Shown: in pieces, positions 63,879 to 64,000 of the stretch
Layout of the letters: every line of letters starts with the position of its first letter
How positions within the stretch are numbered: the stretch's first letter is position 1
DNA from: Bacteroidota bacterium
GTDB taxonomy: Bacteria; Bacteroidota; Bacteroidia; Bacteroidales; F082
Assembly (NCBI GenBank): GCA_016845105.1
Contig: JAERTF010000041.1
Location: 28,750-92,749, forward strand
Reading direction: 5' to 3'
Length of the DNA stretch: 64,000 nt
The notes under the pieces: model-generated
Database searches by the model: none
What the model saw: the letters and a program-made list of their open reading frames with translations, nothing else
Told to the model about the DNA's origin: nothing
Program-made: the position numbers and the translations under genes

Positions 63879-64000
63879 GTGAAAAGTGAAAAGTGAAAAG
63901 TGAAAAGTGAAAAGTGAAAAGTGAAAAGTGAAAAGTGAAAAGTGAAAAGTGAAAAGTGAAAAGTGAAAAGTGAATAGTGAAAAGTGAATAGTGAATAGTG
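63879..64000. repeat. Tandem heptanucleotide array (GTGAAAA)n, running off the window
   Basis: 17 full head-to-tail 7-base units from 63879 to 63997 plus a partial one at the edge. The first 13 are perfect GTGAAAA; then GTGAATA, GTGAAAA, GTGAATA, GTGAATA. On the plus strand every frame meets TGA within 21 bases, so it cannot code; the minus strand is open in all frames but shows no start. The end is not seen. Confidence 0.97.

Noticed and set aside
63879..64000. CRISPR array
   Set aside because: Units are 7 bases and directly adjacent with no spacers; no cas genes are present.
63879..64000. Repeat-protein gene on the minus strand
   Set aside because: All three minus frames are open only because TTTTCAC lacks stops; there is no start codon or flanking coding sequence.

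Overview
The window looks like chromosomal core DNA of a low-GC member of the Bacteroidota, probably Bacteroidales/Marinilabiliales-like, though I cannot place it further. Reasons: type IX secretion genes (a PorU sortase, a PorP/SprF protein, a GldJ-like lipoprotein); genes without Shine-Dalgarno sites; promoter-like sites of the Bacteroidota form TTG-N17..20-TAnnTTTG; lipobox lipoproteins; and Bacteroidota-style hybrid kinases. I see no phage, insertion sequence, integrase or CRISPR array. One tRNA, tRNA-Pro(GGG), is present.

Layout. 1-5.5 kb: T9SS/gliding genes, with porU leaving the left edge. 5.5-9 kb: cell-wall genes murF and anmK, then gap facing back. 9-21 kb: a central-carbon and storage block, comprising an unusual 1372-residue dikinase-like protein without a PEP-binding barrel, icd, gltA, a YjbQ protein and a 1400-residue glycogen synthase-phosphorylase fusion. 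21-28.3 kb: three consecutive sensor-kinase genes (TPR-kinase, TPR-PAS-kinase, receiver-kinase) with no DNA-binding output protein. 28.4-31.8 kb (minus): polyprenyl-phosphate sugar transferase, a lipoprotein and a Gfo/Idh oxidoreductase. 31.8-36.4 kb: pcm, then a MEDS-domain sensor gene followed by a PAS hybrid kinase broken by one in-frame TGA. 36.6-40 kb: tRNA-Pro, trxB, miaA, a GT2 glycosyltransferase. 40-47.3 kb: aromatic amino acid hydroxylase with a long extra C-terminal domain, DUF302, an internally duplicated VOC protein, a YggS protein, a CaCA exchanger, an outer-membrane protein and two DUF4136 lipoproteins. 47.5-57.7 kb: rex with its own promoter and a possible operator, carbamate kinase, a DASS transporter, an EamA permease, lgt, an inositol-phosphatase, DUF2061/NfeD, a macro-domain protein, a CvfB protein and a helical unknown. 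57.8-64 kb: a flippase/sulfotransferase pair, an M14 peptidase, rubrerythrin, a multi-pass permease, and a perfect heptanucleotide tandem array at the right edge.

How the genes fit together. PorU, PorP-like and GldJ-like proteins belong to one secretion/attachment machine. The dikinase, icd, gltA and the glycogen fusion suggest control of carbon flow between the TCA cycle and storage polysaccharide, but no shared regulation is visible. Rex, rubrerythrin, TrxB and carbamate kinase suggest life at changing redox potential, while the aromatic amino acid hydroxylase needs O2, so facultative or microaerobic life is a reasonable inference. I did not find a clear-cut new defence or mobile system. 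The best candidates for undescribed biology are the truncated dikinase, the C-terminal domain of the hydroxylase, the self-contained kinase cluster and the heptamer repeat.
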